Assembly: GCA_002104905.1 (NCBI GenBank)
Contig: MCFE01000544.1
Span: 1 to 60,031, forward strand
Source of the DNA: Basidiobolus meristosporus CBS 931.73
Lineage: Eukaryota; Basidiobolomycota; Basidiobolomycetes; Basidiobolales; Basidiobolaceae
Length of the DNA stretch: 60,031 bases
Direction: 5' to 3'
Shown here: positions 1 to 9,450 of the stretch, piece after piece
How the letters are laid out: each line of letters begins with the position of its first letter
How positions within the stretch are numbered: the first letter of the stretch is position 1
The notes under the pieces: model-generated
Told to the model about the DNA's origin: nothing
Databases searched by the model: none
The model's input: only the letters and a program-made list of their open reading frames with translations
Translations under genes and position numbers: made by a program

Positions 1-499
1 GTAGATAATGGATACAGTAGCGGCAGAGATCTACACATTCAGCTTTATGTTTGTAGTAAAGCTGCTCAAATCCCATCACAAACTCTTCACACAACAGCTG
101 TAGATGCATCAAGTTGGCATTAGTGATCCGCTTCTGGATAAATACTCCTACAATGTCCACATATGACTCCCAATGCTTCCAATGTACTCTTGGTAGGAAT
201 GGCTTCAGAACACCACTTGAATAAATACATATCCAGTTCACACAGTCTTTGCATTTGTATTGTTGCATATGCATATTAATATTAGTTGGAGCCTGTGAGA
301 AGTACTTAGGGTAGCAGATACTCTGTAATATCTTGCCAATTCTTTCAAATTTCTCCAGTATCTTGAAGGGCTCATTTAGCTTGAAATGCCTCATGTGCAA
401 CTTGATCATCAATATATGGATATTGTTGAAAAGCAAATGCATTGCTCCCAGTGGAAAGCTTTTGCTCCAACAAATACCCTCTATCTTAAGTATCTCCAG
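1..499 (-). pseudogene. T element copy A: C-terminal part of tnp2-type transposase (left of solo LTR)
   Basis: Read on the minus strand, this stretch matches 15600-15990 on the plus strand, which is the part of a tnp2-family transposase downstream of its catalytic core. Shared landmarks are the run around 'ttggagcaaaagctttccac' and the segment encoding a phrase like EILKKFERIDKILQRI. The reading frame is broken by stops and the left side leaves the window. It continues at 1571 after removal of the solo LTR at 500-1570, because sequence on the two sides of that LTR joins into the uninterrupted order seen at 15590-15640. Inferred to be a dead DNA-transposon gene. Confidence 0.75.
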
Positions 500-1570
500 T
501 GTAGTGGGGTGACAGTGACACCCACCGACAGATGTGCTCATTCCCATGTTTTCTACTCTCCTATATCTCTACTACACTTGTTTTAGTTTTATCCCATTTG
601 TCTTACCCAATCAGTACTATCCCATAAGCTGGTTGACTATCACACCTGCTTACCTTATTGCATAAGTCACCCCTCACTTTATGTAAGATTACTAGCTATA
701 AGTGCTTCTATATTAGGCAAGTACCCGCACCAGTACCTGTAACACATGATCAAGCCATGTCACCACCTTTACCATTTCCGTACCATATATGGTATCCCTA
801 TGTTACACAGGTTTCAGAATACTGATTCCTGATTGGTTGGATGTGCTGTGCCTCTTAGAACCTTCCGGCACCTACTAAGAACATTCTTAGGTCATTCTGA
901 TGTCATTAAGATTTCTATTGATACCCGGAACCTTCTGGAATACCATGCTTAGTAATCACTTAGCCAGTGAGAAAAGTATATAAGGGAGGCTATCCCTCAA
1001 CAATAAATCATCATCCCTTTTATCAATATTCCAACTTGTTGATTAGTGTGATCACTGCTACCTGCTGCCACCTGAACTTCCAGCCCCAGACCACAGGACA
1101 CTCCCAGGAAACCGCGCTGACAGCCAACTGACCTTAGAGGCACTACTTGTGAGGAATACTCAGAGTAGGTATCTTTTATTATATTTGATTCTTTCCCAAG
1201 TTTGTTCTTGTACAGGCAAAGATACTTTTCTGTCTTTGTAACTATTGACCACAGCTGCATTCTTATCAAGTCCCTGCTAGTGGAGTCTACAGTTGTTTTG
1301 ACTTTGGAAGCATTAGTACATTGTCATCTCAAAGGACACTGAACCCAGCACATACTTTTGTTAAGACGCCAACTAAGTTGGGGATTGTAGCTCAATAGTT
1401 TTCCCTTGACAAGCTTGTGGCTTTGTTCCCCTTCACATTATATTATAGACAGAACCCAAGTATTCCTAGCAAGCTTTTGCCAGAGGTTATTGCACCCAGT
1501 GAACACCCCACACACAAAACACTCAAGAAGTGTTGGACATATTTCTCCCTTGGACCTATACACCACAACA
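500..1570 (+). repeat. Gypsy-3 solo LTR (1071 bp) inserted in tnp2 relic
   Basis: The sequence starts TGTAGTGGGGTGACAG and ends in ACA. It has exactly the length and content of the 5' LTR at 54685-55755, but no internal region follows, so it is a solo LTR left by LTR-LTR recombination. The flanks are ccag (496-499) and ccgg (1571-1574), a 4-bp target duplication with one change. The empty site is recognisable from the tnp2 copy near 15605-15625. The LTR has a TATA-like 'agtatataaggg' near 975, a CArG box at 783-792 and a heat-shock-element cluster around 858-940. The 90-aa reverse reading frame inside it is shared with other copies and is not taken as a gene. Confidence 0.93.
783..940 (+). 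promoter_or_regulatory. CArG box and heat-shock elements in Gypsy-3 solo LTR
   Basis: CCATATATGG at 783-792 is a perfect CArG box (MADS-box protein site) inside a 14-bp palindrome. GAAnnTTCnnGAA is perfect at 928-940, and half-elements GAAccTTC (858-865) and GAAcaTTC (879-886) lie upstream. All precede the TATA-like box near 975. Heat-shock factor binding is inferred from the motif alone. Confidence 0.6.
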
Positions 1571-2973
1571 CCGGTTTCCAATTGATTCCATATTCTGGCC
1601 AATGGCTCATAGCTTGCCAACTTTGCTGCAATTGGATGCTTACTTCTGTATGTTCTCTCTGTGGAAAGATGATGTTCTTAGTGCTAGTGCTTGGGTAATA
1701 ATAATGTGTGTGAGTTATGGAGTATATCACCTGGATCTTACACATTTGACAGCAATACTGTCCATTGTGCCTGGAAAAACCCACCTTCTTGCTGATGGCT
1801 GGGATGTCTCCAATGCAGATAATAATATGCGGTTTTACATGATGGCCATTTAACATTATCCCGCTGGAAAGCTTACAAAATTCATCCAGTAATGGATACA
1901 GGTAGCTATCCAGGTCAGATGGTGATTTGGGTCCAGATACCAGTGAGACTATCATTGGATTGTTGCTCTGATACAGTAAGATGGGTGGCAGATTCAGATT
2001 GATGAGAATAAGTGGCCAGCAGGATTTGCTGTTAGAGTACTTGTTTAAAGAGAATCCATCAAGTCCTAAGGCAAAGGCATGGTCCTATATACCTTCAAAG
2101 TAGCCCTTGCTTCTTAGCTGATTGTAATATTTGCCATCAAGTATATTTGATATGTTTGCACTTGATTGATACTTAGTGTGGTTCTGTATAGCTTTGCAAT
2201 ATTTGTTGGACTGCATTAGCTTCCTCTGATGGGGTATGATCAGAATATATCTGGAGTGTGAACAATGTTTTCCCTCAATGGTGGTGGATTCCTGACAATT
2301 TGGACACATTGCAATGGTAGCATTTTGGATGTGAATGCCATGTAACTGTTAACACATGCTAGAATCAGGACAGTCTCAGGATCATATGTTGCCAGCCACA
2401 TGATGGTTGTCCACTTCTACAATGTACATGGTAAGTTGCATCCTGGTATGATTTTGACAAGAAGTAGTAATAAATCCTCCAAGCCCCCATTACTGATATT
2501 AGTGGAAACACACTACTTCTCTAGCCACAACATTACATCAATCACCAGTAGATGGATTACTGGGCTCACTTGGATCCATAAAGTATCCTTGGCATTTGTT
2601 TCAACGGTGTTGCCTAATTGCATATAGGCATTTGAATGGGCTCATATGTGGTACTGTTGTTAGGGGAGATAGGCTCAAAATCCATCAGTAAACCTTCTTT
2701 GTCAGAGCTATCACTCTGTGTGCCATATTAAGAAGGCTTAGGTGGGCCTAGAGGCATCAAAAGCTCACCTGACTTACTTTTTGCAAGGTGACAAAGACAG
2801 CCAGGTGCTGATATAGAAGTATCAACTGGCCAGCAAGATAATGTTGGTAAGTAGTGACCAATGAATGGTCAAATATAACTGAGGTGGCAAAACACTGGCT
2901 GTGATCCTTGTAATACTTCCTATGCTGTCTGTGTGCTTCATGGCTGAAAGGCTTGCCACAATAGCCACATGGT
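1571..2973 (-). pseudogene. T element copy A: tnp2-type transposase, zinc finger and catalytic core
   Basis: On the minus strand this carries, in order, a C2H2-like finger CGYCGKPFSHEAHRQH (about 2969-2920), a CPNCQ cysteine motif (about 2305), the stretch SANISNILDGKYYNQLRSKGY (about 2170-2090) and the tnp2 signature GPKSPSDLDSYLYPLLDEF (about 1935-1880), followed by GDIPAISKKVGFSRHNGQYC. Finger, DG...WP and GPK...D blocks are known parts of the tnp2 (PF02992-like) transposase of CACTA-type elements. Several frameshifts and stops separate the blocks, so no full protein is possible. The expected start codon, intact at 32494 in another copy, is AAG here with a 1-nt insertion beside it. Confidence 0.82.
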
Positions 2974-2974
2974 C

Positions 2975-3242
2975 ATTTTTCTCTTCTCTTACGGCATTGA
3001 ATCAAAGTAGTCTTGTCCATGGGGCAAATAGTTTGACCTTCAACAACATAACACTATTATATCACTTTTTGGTCAATACCTATGTGAGCTTAAGACAGTC
3101 TTGCATTTGAGACATTGCACCTACATGAATGTAAGATTCAATGATGACCTGCCATAGTAAGCATTATTAATAAAGTTGTGGCACCACATATACACATATA
3201 TGTAACACAATTTCCCCTTTGATTTGACTCATTCCCATACAT
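2975..3242. promoter_or_regulatory. Divergent intergenic region of T element copy A
   Basis: This lies between the transposase N terminus (minus) and the MPPKNK gene (plus). It is conserved with 32495-32749 although the two loci are far apart: both share 'gacattgcacct', 'aataaagtt' and 'cccctttg.tttgactcat'. By position it should hold both promoters. No individual site can be named with confidence. Confidence 0.45.
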
Positions 3243-3473
3243 ATGCCGCCAAAAAATAAAGCAAAGTCATCTAGTTCTCAACCAAACGCCACTGCTGACA
3301 GCATCAGAAGAAAGGTTGGACAACAGCTTGCTTTGACATTGAGTGCATCAAGCAGGGCTACATCCAAAAAAGGCACTGTGGACAGTATGCCCATTGAAGG
3401 TAATAATGCAGACTCCTCAGGCTCTCAGTCACGTAGGCAATTAAGAACCTCTGCAGAGCCACAAGCTGACTGT
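3243..3473 (+). pseudogene. T element copy A: second gene (MPPKNK family), N-terminal part
   Basis: Begins MPPKNKAKSSSSQPNATADS and is rich in Ser, Thr, Ala, Gln and charged residues, suggesting a disordered basic N terminus. It is colinear with the reading frame starting at 32750 (MPPRNKAKLSGSQPN) and with a decayed minus-strand copy at 46430-46850. It runs head-to-head with the tnp2 gene in two independent copies, so I treat it as the element's second gene. It is cut by the Gypsy-3 LTR at 3474 and continues at 4544, where AQADENVAN matches the other copy. No known domain is recognised, and its function is unknown. CACTA elements often encode a second DNA-binding protein (as TNPA does for Tam/Spm), but that parallel is only positional. 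Confidence 0.65.
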
Positions 3474-4543
3474 TGTGGTGGTGTATAAGTCCAAGGGAGA
3501 GATACGTCCAACACTTCTCAGGTGTTTTGTATGTGGGGTGTTCACTCGGTGCAATAACCTCTGGCAAAAGCTTGCTAGGAATACTTGGGTTCTGTCTCTA
3601 ATATAATGTGAAGGGGAATAAAGCCACAAGCTTGTCAAGGGAAAACTATTGAGCTACAATCCCCAACTTAGTTGGCGTCTTAACAAAAGTATGTGCTGGG
3701 TTCAGTGTCCTTTGAGATGACAATGTACTAATGCTTCCAAAGTCAAAACAACTGTAGACTCCACTAGCAGGGACTTGATAAGAATGCAGCTGTGGTCAAT
3801 AGTTACAAAGACAGAAAAGTATCTTTGCCTGTGCAAGAACAAACTTGGGAAAGAATCAAATATAATAGAAGATACCTACTCTGAGTATTCCTCATAAGTA
3901 GTGCCTCTAAGGTCAATTGGCTGTCAGCGTGGTTTCCTGGGAGTGTCCTGTGGTCTGGGGTTGGAAGCTCAGGTAGCAGCAGGTAGCAGTGATCACACTA
4001 ATCAACAAGTCGGAATATTGATAAAAGGGATGATGATTTATTGTTGAGGGATAGCCTCCCTTATATACTTTTCTCACTGGCTAAGTGATTACTAATCATG
4101 GTGTTCCAGAAGGTTCTGGATATCAATAGAAATCTTAATGATATCAGAATGACCTAAGAATGTTCTAAGTAGGTGCCGGAAGGTTCTAAGAGGCACAGCA
4201 CATCCAACCAATCAAGAATCAGTATTCTGAAACCTGTGTAACATAGGGATACCATATATGGTATGGAAATGGTAGGGATGGTGACACGGGTTGATCATGT
4301 GTTACAGGTACTGGCACAGGTACTTGCCTAATATAGAAGTACTTATAGCTAGTAATCTACATAAAGTGAGGGGTAACTTATGCAATAAGGTAAGCAGGTG
4401 TAATAGTCAACCAGCTTATGGGATAGTACTGATTGGGTAAGACAAATGGGATAAAACTAAAATAAGTGTAGTAGAGATATAGGGAAGTAGAAAATGAGGG
4501 AATGAGAACATATGTCAGTGGGTATCACTGTCACCCCACTACA
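3474..4543 (-). repeat. Gypsy-3 solo LTR, reverse orientation (1070 bp)
   Basis: Reverse complement of the LTR at 500-1570 and 54685-55755, with the same TG...CA ends. The flanks ctgt (3470-3473) and ccat (4544-4547) match at only two of four positions. Comparison with the uninterrupted gene at 32960-33000 shows that the LTR split one reading frame. The heat-shock element TTCnnGAAnnTTC is kept at 4104-4116 and the CArG box at 4252-4261. The 90-aa reverse frame seen in three other copies has a stop here, which argues against it being selected. Confidence 0.92.
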
Positions 4544-4665
4544 CCATTATGCTCAGGCAGATGAGAATGTAGCAAACACAGTACCTTCAGCTGAAGATCA
4601 GCAAGTGGCCATGACAACATCACCACCACCCATATTAGCAGGTATGTTGTCAGCTTATAAGCCAA
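4544..4665 (+). pseudogene. T element copy A: second gene, continuation after the LTR
   Basis: Continues the frame interrupted at 3473: AQADENVANTVPSAEDQQ, followed by a Thr/Pro-rich stretch and LSAY. Near 4665 the sequence changes abruptly to copia polyprotein sequence (LSFSIDNTGC), so the gene is truncated by a rearrangement or by a 5'-truncated copia. The DQQ...LSAY part is also recognisable on the minus strand near 46440-46540. Confidence 0.6.
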
Positions 4666-7543
4666 TAGGACTCAGTTTCAGCATTGACAATACTGGATGT
4701 GGGATCACTGATCAAAATGGTGCTCATACTGCTTTGGGTATCAGAGATTGAAATCTATACTAGTGGACTTCTATTCCATCATATCTGGAAGCCAATAGAA
4801 GTAACTTAAATGAGGAAACACCAATGCTATGGCACAGGAGATTTGGGCACATCAATTTTGATTATTTGCACAAAATGATCTAAAATGAGCTAATTTCCAG
4901 AGTAAAAATTGATCCCCAAGCTAATTTGGAGCACTGTGAAGCCTACATATAAGAGAAACAAGCCAGACAACTGTTCAAGAGCTCTGTGTTAGTCAAGAGT
5001 AAGAAAAGATTAGATATAAATCACTCTGAACTATGTGAACATATGTAAAAATTATCCTTAGGTGGGATGAAGTATTTAATCACTTTATTTGATAATTATA
5101 CAAGATACATATGGATCTACTTCATGGAGAGAAAGTAAGAAGCTCTGTCTAACTTTGGGGAGCTTACATTGGTGGTGGAGAGAGAACCTGGTGGAAAATC
5201 AAGAAAATAAGCTCTGACAATGGTGCAGAATTTACCTCAAAACTTGTCATCCACTTCTGCAAAATTCTTGGCATAAAGCAAGAGACTACTGTACTATACT
5301 CCCCACAGCAAAATGAAGTAGCAGAATGTGCAAACAGATCAATAACTGACATGGAAAGATCTATGATCCATGATTAAAAGTTATCCTATGATTTTTGGGT
5401 GGAATCAGTTGCTGCAGCTGTTTTCCTTGAAAAGAGGAGCTATAACAGAATACTTAGTGATTCTACTCCACTTGAAGCATGGTATGGATACAGACCAACT
5501 GCAGAACATCAAGAACTTTTGGGTGTACAGCGTATGCCCAGAAACTGCCCAGAAATCAGTAAAAATTTGAGCCAAAAAGTGTAAAATATATATTTTTTGG
5601 CTGCTACAATGAGAGTGTAGCATACAGACTCTAGGGTACCAAAGCAAAGAAGCCAATCAAGCCCAGGGATGTGCTTTTTGATGAAAATTCAGAGTTTTTA
5701 CACTAATATGACATCAGATGATGACAAAAATCTGATCTCAAATCTACCAATTTTCCAAATTGAATCAGAGCAAAATAATGAGGATTATTTCACTCAGTAG
5801 GACTCTACAACTGTGGTTCAGCCTGAATTACTGCCCAGGAGCTTCCCAGAAGAGATCATTCCAGTATCAAATGCCTGGAGATCCAACTGGACAAGAAACA
5901 GACAAAATTAGTATATCAGTGAGGGTACAAACTTAGCCTATGCCTATTCAGTCCATATAGACAAGCCCCAGGCTGTAAAACAGGCATTAAACAGCACTCA
6001 GACAAAGTATTGGGGATCAGCAATGACTGAGGAATATCAGGCCCTGATGGAAAATCAAACTTGAGACTTGGTCAAATTATCAATCAACCAATGATCAATT
6101 GGATTCAGATGAGTCTTCAGAACAAAATAACAGGCTAATGGTACAATCGGAAGATACAAAGCAAGACTTGTGGCCAAAGAATACTCTCAAACAACAGGAC
6201 TTGACTATACTGAGACCTTTGCATTGGTAGCCAAGTTTAATTCCATCAGATTAATATTGGCTATTGTGGTCAAATATTAGTTTCTTATTCATCCATTGGA
6301 TGTAAAAGCTGCATTCTTGAATGATATCTTAATGAGGACATGTATATGAGCCAGCCTGATGGGTTTGCTGACCAAGATAACCTCTACTTGGTCTGCAAGC
6401 TTAAGAAGTGTCTAAATGGTCTCAATCAATCACCAAGAGCCTGGAGTTGCAAAATAGATTCTTATTTAGAGTTTTTGAGCTTTCAAAGGAGTAATGCTGA
6501 CTATAGTATATACTATATGCCAGATAGAACAAATCCAGCTCTATTAGCTCTATATGTGGATGATCTTATTATAGCCTCCAATAACCTAGCAACATTAGAA
6601 GAGACTAGATCCAGCCTATCTAAGGAGTTCAAGGTGTCCAATCTAGGAGAACTCAGTTACTAACTAGGGATTAAGTTCTCCATAGACAGAAGTACCCAGA
6701 CTATTACCCTAGGCTAATCCAAGTATATTCAAGATATACTAAAGAAGTACCAAATGGAAGACTGTGAACTGGCAGCTACCCCCATGGAGACAAACCTTAA
6801 CTTGGTCAAAATGCAATCAAATCAAGAGAGCTTGGTGCCATCTGAAAGCCCTGACTTTCCCTGTCAATCTATAATTGGCAGTATGATGTATATCATGCTT
6901 GGTACATGTCCACATATCTTGTATTTGATGGGAGCTGTCAGCCAACATAATCAGAACTATGGATCTGATCATATTGCAGCAGTTAAGTGGATTTTTAGAT
7001 ACCTAAGAGGAACTGCTAATATCTGCTTAAGATACACTAATAAGAGAACAGAACAGGATCCTGTGGGATATTCTGATGATGATTAGGGACAAAATTGGAT
7101 GACAGAAGATCCACCACAGAATACACCTTTGTTTACTGTAAATGAGCAATTTCATGGAACTTGAGAAAGCAACCAACTCTACCACTTTCTACCAAAGAGG
7201 CAGAATATAAGGCAGCCTATGAAGCTACAGAAGAAGTAATGTGGTTAAGAAAGCTTTTTACTGATTTAGGGCTATGCCAAAATATGCTAATTGCTTTATT
7301 TCAAGATAATCAGTGTTACATACAATTAGGTAGAAATCCAACTTTTCATGCCACAACTGAGCAGATAGATATTAGATATCATTTCATATATGAAGCTACA
7401 GAGAATAACTGAGTTAGCTTAGTTTACTATCCCTCAGATGAAATGATTGCAGACATATTTACCAAACCATTATCCAGAGACAAGTTTGAATATCTTAGGT
7501 CAAAATTAGGATTGGTGAGTATCAATATTTAGCTCAGTGGGAG
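4666..7543 (+). pseudogene. Copia-2 pol relic (integrase, reverse transcriptase, RNase H)
   Basis: A Ty1/copia polyprotein remnant broken by many stops and shifts. The order is a late protease/linker block (LSFSIDNTGCGITDQNGAH), the integrase zinc and core region (5030-5350, with the catalytic Glu region QQNEVAECANRS), the chromosome-proximal linker, reverse transcriptase with LYVDDLIIA at about 6550-6580, and RNase H with STKEAEYKAAYEA at about 7190. It ends with the block DKFEYLRSKLG just before the 3' LTR. Gag and the first part of protease are absent, replaced by T-element sequence at about 4665. The order RT then RNase H after integrase identifies copia rather than Gypsy. Confidence 0.85.
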
Positions 7544-8623
7544 TGTTGTAAAGGTTTGGAATTCCACTTAAATATTCCCCTAACTCAGTCACTTAGATCA
7601 TCATCTTCAGTACCGGAGAATGCTGACCAAATCCCTTGTTGGGATTTACTTGGAATATTTTCAGCAAAATACTAGGTACCCAGAACATGAAAATTTTCAA
7701 AGTTGTCCAAACAGCCTCAGACTTTGCACACATGCTCTTGGGGCCTTTCTTAGCCTATTCTATGCGTTTGTAAAGCCAAGATCATGTAAAAGTATAATTA
7801 CCAGTTTTAAACTCACTAAATCATTAGACTTGTCTGTTGAATAATGCCACATTGAGCTATAAGTGCCAAATGATGCCATTGTGTGCCAGGGAGGCCAGGT
7901 GAGCTTATACTTGGCCACATTGTGCAAAACCTAGCTCTGCATCTTCATGCAAAGCAGCCCCTGCGTTTCACCCATTGTGCTGGAGAAAATCCATTTTTTG
8001 ACCTTTTTTTGCGCATCAATGTTGTTCACAATATGTAAGAGCACAAAAGGATTGAAGATATGCATCTGGCACTCAATACCCATGGCACTCTAAATATAGC
8101 TCCTGTGGCTTGTAAAATGTCACAAAAATGCATGGCACTATCTTGGTCCATTGGCACTATCCGGCACCATATTTAGTCATTAGCCCTAAAGTAAGACCTT
8201 TACAAAGCACTTATAGTGCCAGATAGTACCAGTGGGCCAAGATAGTGCCATGCATTTTTGTGACATGTTACAAGCCACAGGAGCTAGATTTAGAGAGCCA
8301 TGGGTACTCAGTACCAGATGCATATCTTTAATTTTTTTGTGCTCTTAAAAATCCTGAACCACATTGATCCACAAAAAAAAGTAAAGAAATGCATTTTCTT
8401 CTGCATAATGGGTGAAGCACAGGGGCTGCCTTGCATGAAGATGCAGAGCTATGTTCCACACTCTGTGGGCAAGTATAAGCTCTTTTGGCCTCTCTGGCAC
8501 ACTATGGCATCTTTTAGCACTCATGGCTCAATGTGGCACTATCAAATTGAACAAGTCTATTAAGTGAAAACCAAATAGTCTACTGTCCTCACAATCACTT
8601 CCAGTATCCCCAAGGCTCTTACA
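7544..8623 (+). repeat. Copia-2 LTR (about 344 bp) split by a foldback element
   Basis: Starts TGTTGTAAAGG after the purine tract 'cagtgggag' and ends 'ggctcttaca'. It resembles the LTRs at 33023-33375, 40831-41175 and 48087-48433. The foldback element at 7826-8558 plus a 3-bp duplication accounts for the extra length. Unlike in an ordinary element, the sequence after its right end is copia integrase (8624), so this LTR sits between two polymerase regions. Confidence 0.85.
7826..8558. mobile_element. Foldback (long inverted repeat) DNA element, 733 bp
   Basis: Two arms of about 340 bp are imperfect inverted copies around a centre near 8190. The left tip AGACTTGTCTG is mirrored by the right tip ACAAGTCT. 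It is flanked by att (7823-7825) and att (8559-8561). The surrounding Copia-2 LTR reads through if the element and one att are removed, matching 'gatcattaagtg' at 33308-33319. It encodes no protein of its own. A second copy lies at 45560-46293. The tip resembles the end of the Harbinger-like element at 17571, so it is probably a non-autonomous relative. Confidence 0.85.
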
Positions 8624-9025
8624 ACTGAAGATACACTCTGATAATTGTGAGCTTTATACCTGAAAACTCTCTATTAAATTGTGCAAAGTTCATAGGATAA
8701 ACCAAGATACTGCTGTAACATATTCCTACAGAAAATGAAGGAGCAGTACCTGCAAAGAGATCAATAATTGATGTGGTACGATCTATAATCATGATCAATA
8801 TTGTCTTATGATTTTTGGGTAGTATCAGTTACTACAGCTGTATCTCAAAGATAGGAGTGTTTGCAGAGTACTTTGCAATTCTACCGCATTTGAGGCATGG
8901 CATGGCTATAGACCAAGTGCAGAGAACCTAAAAATACTTGGGTGATTAGTATATGCCAAGAAACCACCTGGAAATCAGTCAAAATATGATCCAAAAGGTT
9001 AAAATGCTTATTTCCAAGTTACTCC
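8624..9025 (+). pseudogene. Copia-2 integrase fragment left of Gypsy-2
   Basis: Remnants of the integrase core and following region: a SDN motif near 8640, a phrase like STAFEAWHGYRPSAENLKILG near 8880-8940, then KPPGNQSKYDPKG. It starts directly after the LTR end at 8623 with no primer site and no gag, so most of the 5' internal region is deleted. It is interrupted at 9025 by Gypsy-2 and resumes at 13961: 'gttactcc' joins 'aatgcaaat' when the transposon and one ctcc are removed. Confidence 0.75.
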
Positions 9026-9393
9026 TGTTATGATCTGCCGCTTGAATGTTTAAGTTAGATTAGTTTTTAGTCAAATCAATTAGTATATGTTTAGGTTATC
9101 AGTATATCAGTATTATCTATGAAATCAGTAGCATTAGTCAGCAAATGAATCAGCAGATCCTTATCAGACAGAAATAGATATATTAAGTAGGATCTTATTG
9201 GGTGATGCTGATGCAATCAAATGAGTCATCAGCCACAACCTACATTAGGAAATACAATTAGTCAGCAATTGATCTGGCAAAATGTATATAAGGAGCTGCT
9301 GGAACCTCAATAAAAATCAGTTCAAGTTTTAGTGAATACAATACTAGCTAAACTCCCTATTCCTCTACAACTCTTATACCAAGACTTGTAACA
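9026..9393 (+). repeat. 5' LTR of Gypsy-2 (+ copy)
   Basis: 368 bp, TGTTATGATC...TTGTAACA. The TATA-like 'tatataag' is at 9285-9292 and AATAAA at 9309-9314, so promoter and polyadenylation signal lie close together near the 3' end of the LTR. Confidence 0.95.
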
Positions 9394-9394
9394 T

Positions 9395-9404
9395 TGGTAG
9401 CAGC
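9395..9404 (+). other. Primer-binding site of Gypsy-2 (initiator Met-tRNA 3' end type)
   Basis: TGGTAGCAGC one base after the LTR. TGGTA is complementary to the UACCA end of initiator Met-tRNA used by many Ty3/Gypsy and Ty1 elements. The exact host tRNA is not in the window, so the assignment is inferred. The same bases occur in the reverse copy at 31213-31222. Confidence 0.65.
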
Positions 9405-9450
9405 AAAACCAGAAACCTCCCTCCTGAAGAAAGAAGAAACCACCCTCAAG

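Noticed and set aside
997-1269. A 90-aa minus-strand reading frame (MIRMQLWSIVTKTEKYLCLY...) open in three LTR copies (also 20043-20315, 55182-55454)
   Set aside because: It lies within the Gypsy-3 LTR, so copies are related by descent only. It has a stop in the fourth LTR, matches no domain and spans the presumed transcript leader in antisense.
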